The notes beneath the pieces were generated by a model. It did no database searches. It worked only from the letters and a program-made list of their open reading frames with translations, and was not told the origin of the DNA. Shown here one piece after another: positions 63,793 to 64,000 of a stretch of 64,000 bases of DNA. How positions within the stretch are numbered: position 1 is the stretch's first letter; the number at the start of each line of letters is the position of its first letter. The stretch is from Planctomycetota bacterium (lineage in GTDB: Bacteria > Planctomycetota > J058 > JAJDCQ01). The position numbers were made by a program, and so were the translations under genes. The DNA lies in assembly GCA_029260755.1 (NCBI GenBank), contig JAJDCQ010000078.1:1-64000 (forward strand), given 5' to 3'.

Positions 63793-64000
63793 ATGCTCAG
63801 CAACGAGGCGAAGCGAGCAGCGCACCAGCGTCGCGTCCAAGCAGCGCTGACCGATATCTTCAACGACCCGACGGTTATGCCGAACGCCGACTGCGAGGAT
63901 CTCGTCGTGTCGGTCCGGCGCGTCGAGTTCGGGAAGACCGTTCGAGACATCTCCATCGACGTGTCCGGTGACTGGCGCGGCGCGGTGGAGGATCCGTTTG
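63793..64000 (+). CDS. Unidentified protein, truncated by the window edge
   Basis: The first 69 codons of a gene running off the right end. ATG 63793 follows GAGAGACG. It reads MLSNEAKRAAHQRRVQAALT, then DIFNDPTVMPNADCEDLVVS and VRRVEFGKTVRDISIDVSGD. Codon choice and amino-acid pattern look coded, while frames on the opposite strand do not. No family is recognised from this part. It is divergent from the HNH gene. Confidence 0.6.
   Translation, partial: MLSNEAKRAAHQRRVQAALTDIFNDPTVMPNADCEDLVVSVRRVEFGKTVRDISIDVSGDWRGAVEDPF

Overview
The window is about 70% GC and densely coded on both strands. It is bacterial and most likely from an uncultured, high-GC member of the Planctomycetota. The case rests on gene content: several Hanks-type kinases fused to TPR, WD40 or zinc-ribbon modules, FHA proteins, a PEP-CTERM protein, DUF4388/TPR and double zinc-ribbon proteins, and many secreted proteins of unknown function. 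There is no rRNA, tRNA, CRISPR array, integrase or transposase that I can see. Taxonomy is inference only.

Layout. 0.1-6.8 kb: a membrane protein, a metallophosphoesterase, a composite inverted repeat, then an FHA-pseudokinase/zinc-ribbon operon facing a TPR protein and a STAS protein across a divergent promoter. 6.8-10.1 kb: the most notable locus, a 496-residue protein with 26 copies of a TTxAxGEEGR-type unit followed by an ATP-grasp ligase. The repeat matches the TTxxxxEE core of plesiocin-type graspetides (omega-ester peptides), so I read the pair as a giant multi-hairpin graspetide precursor and its macrocyclase. 10.2-21.3 kb: HEAT/TPR, DUF4388/TPR, YkgJ-like and PDZ proteins and a sigma-54 activator. 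21.4-22.4 kb: a repeat array that replaces the 3' half of an esterase gene. 22.5-27.5 kb: secreted proteins, including a zinc PLC/P1-nuclease relative with a BON-like tail and a large lipoprotein. 27.7-35.8 kb (minus strand): a DUF2254-like protein, a CPBP-like protein overlapping a kinase, a lipoprotein, and the housekeeping run ribH-nusB-ftsY. 36.0-41.5 kb: an ArsR/SRPBCC pair with a visible promoter and operator, a GST, a kinase and a PEP-CTERM protein. 41.6-42.1 kb: a triple repeat array. 42.1-58.2 kb: a WD40 kinase, the knotted carbamoyltransferase YgeW, an FHA-GAF-PP2C-like protein, a 1485-residue kinase-TPR protein, a MuiA-like protein and a 961-residue secreted protein. 58.2-64 kb: repeats, a CBU_0592-like protein, PPK2, a phosphoesterase lipoprotein, small unknowns and an HNH protein, with an unidentified gene running off the right edge.

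A second theme is intergenic hairpin elements. Four sequence families (A-D), 13 copies in all, share one design: long inverted arms built from degenerate units of about 9 bp. Families A and B are punctuated by the palindrome GTTCCAGGAAC. Three further families (E, F, G) have their own architecture, and the two F copies show compensatory changes in their stems.

All calls come from reading the sequence. Family names come from recognised motifs and have not been checked by database search.
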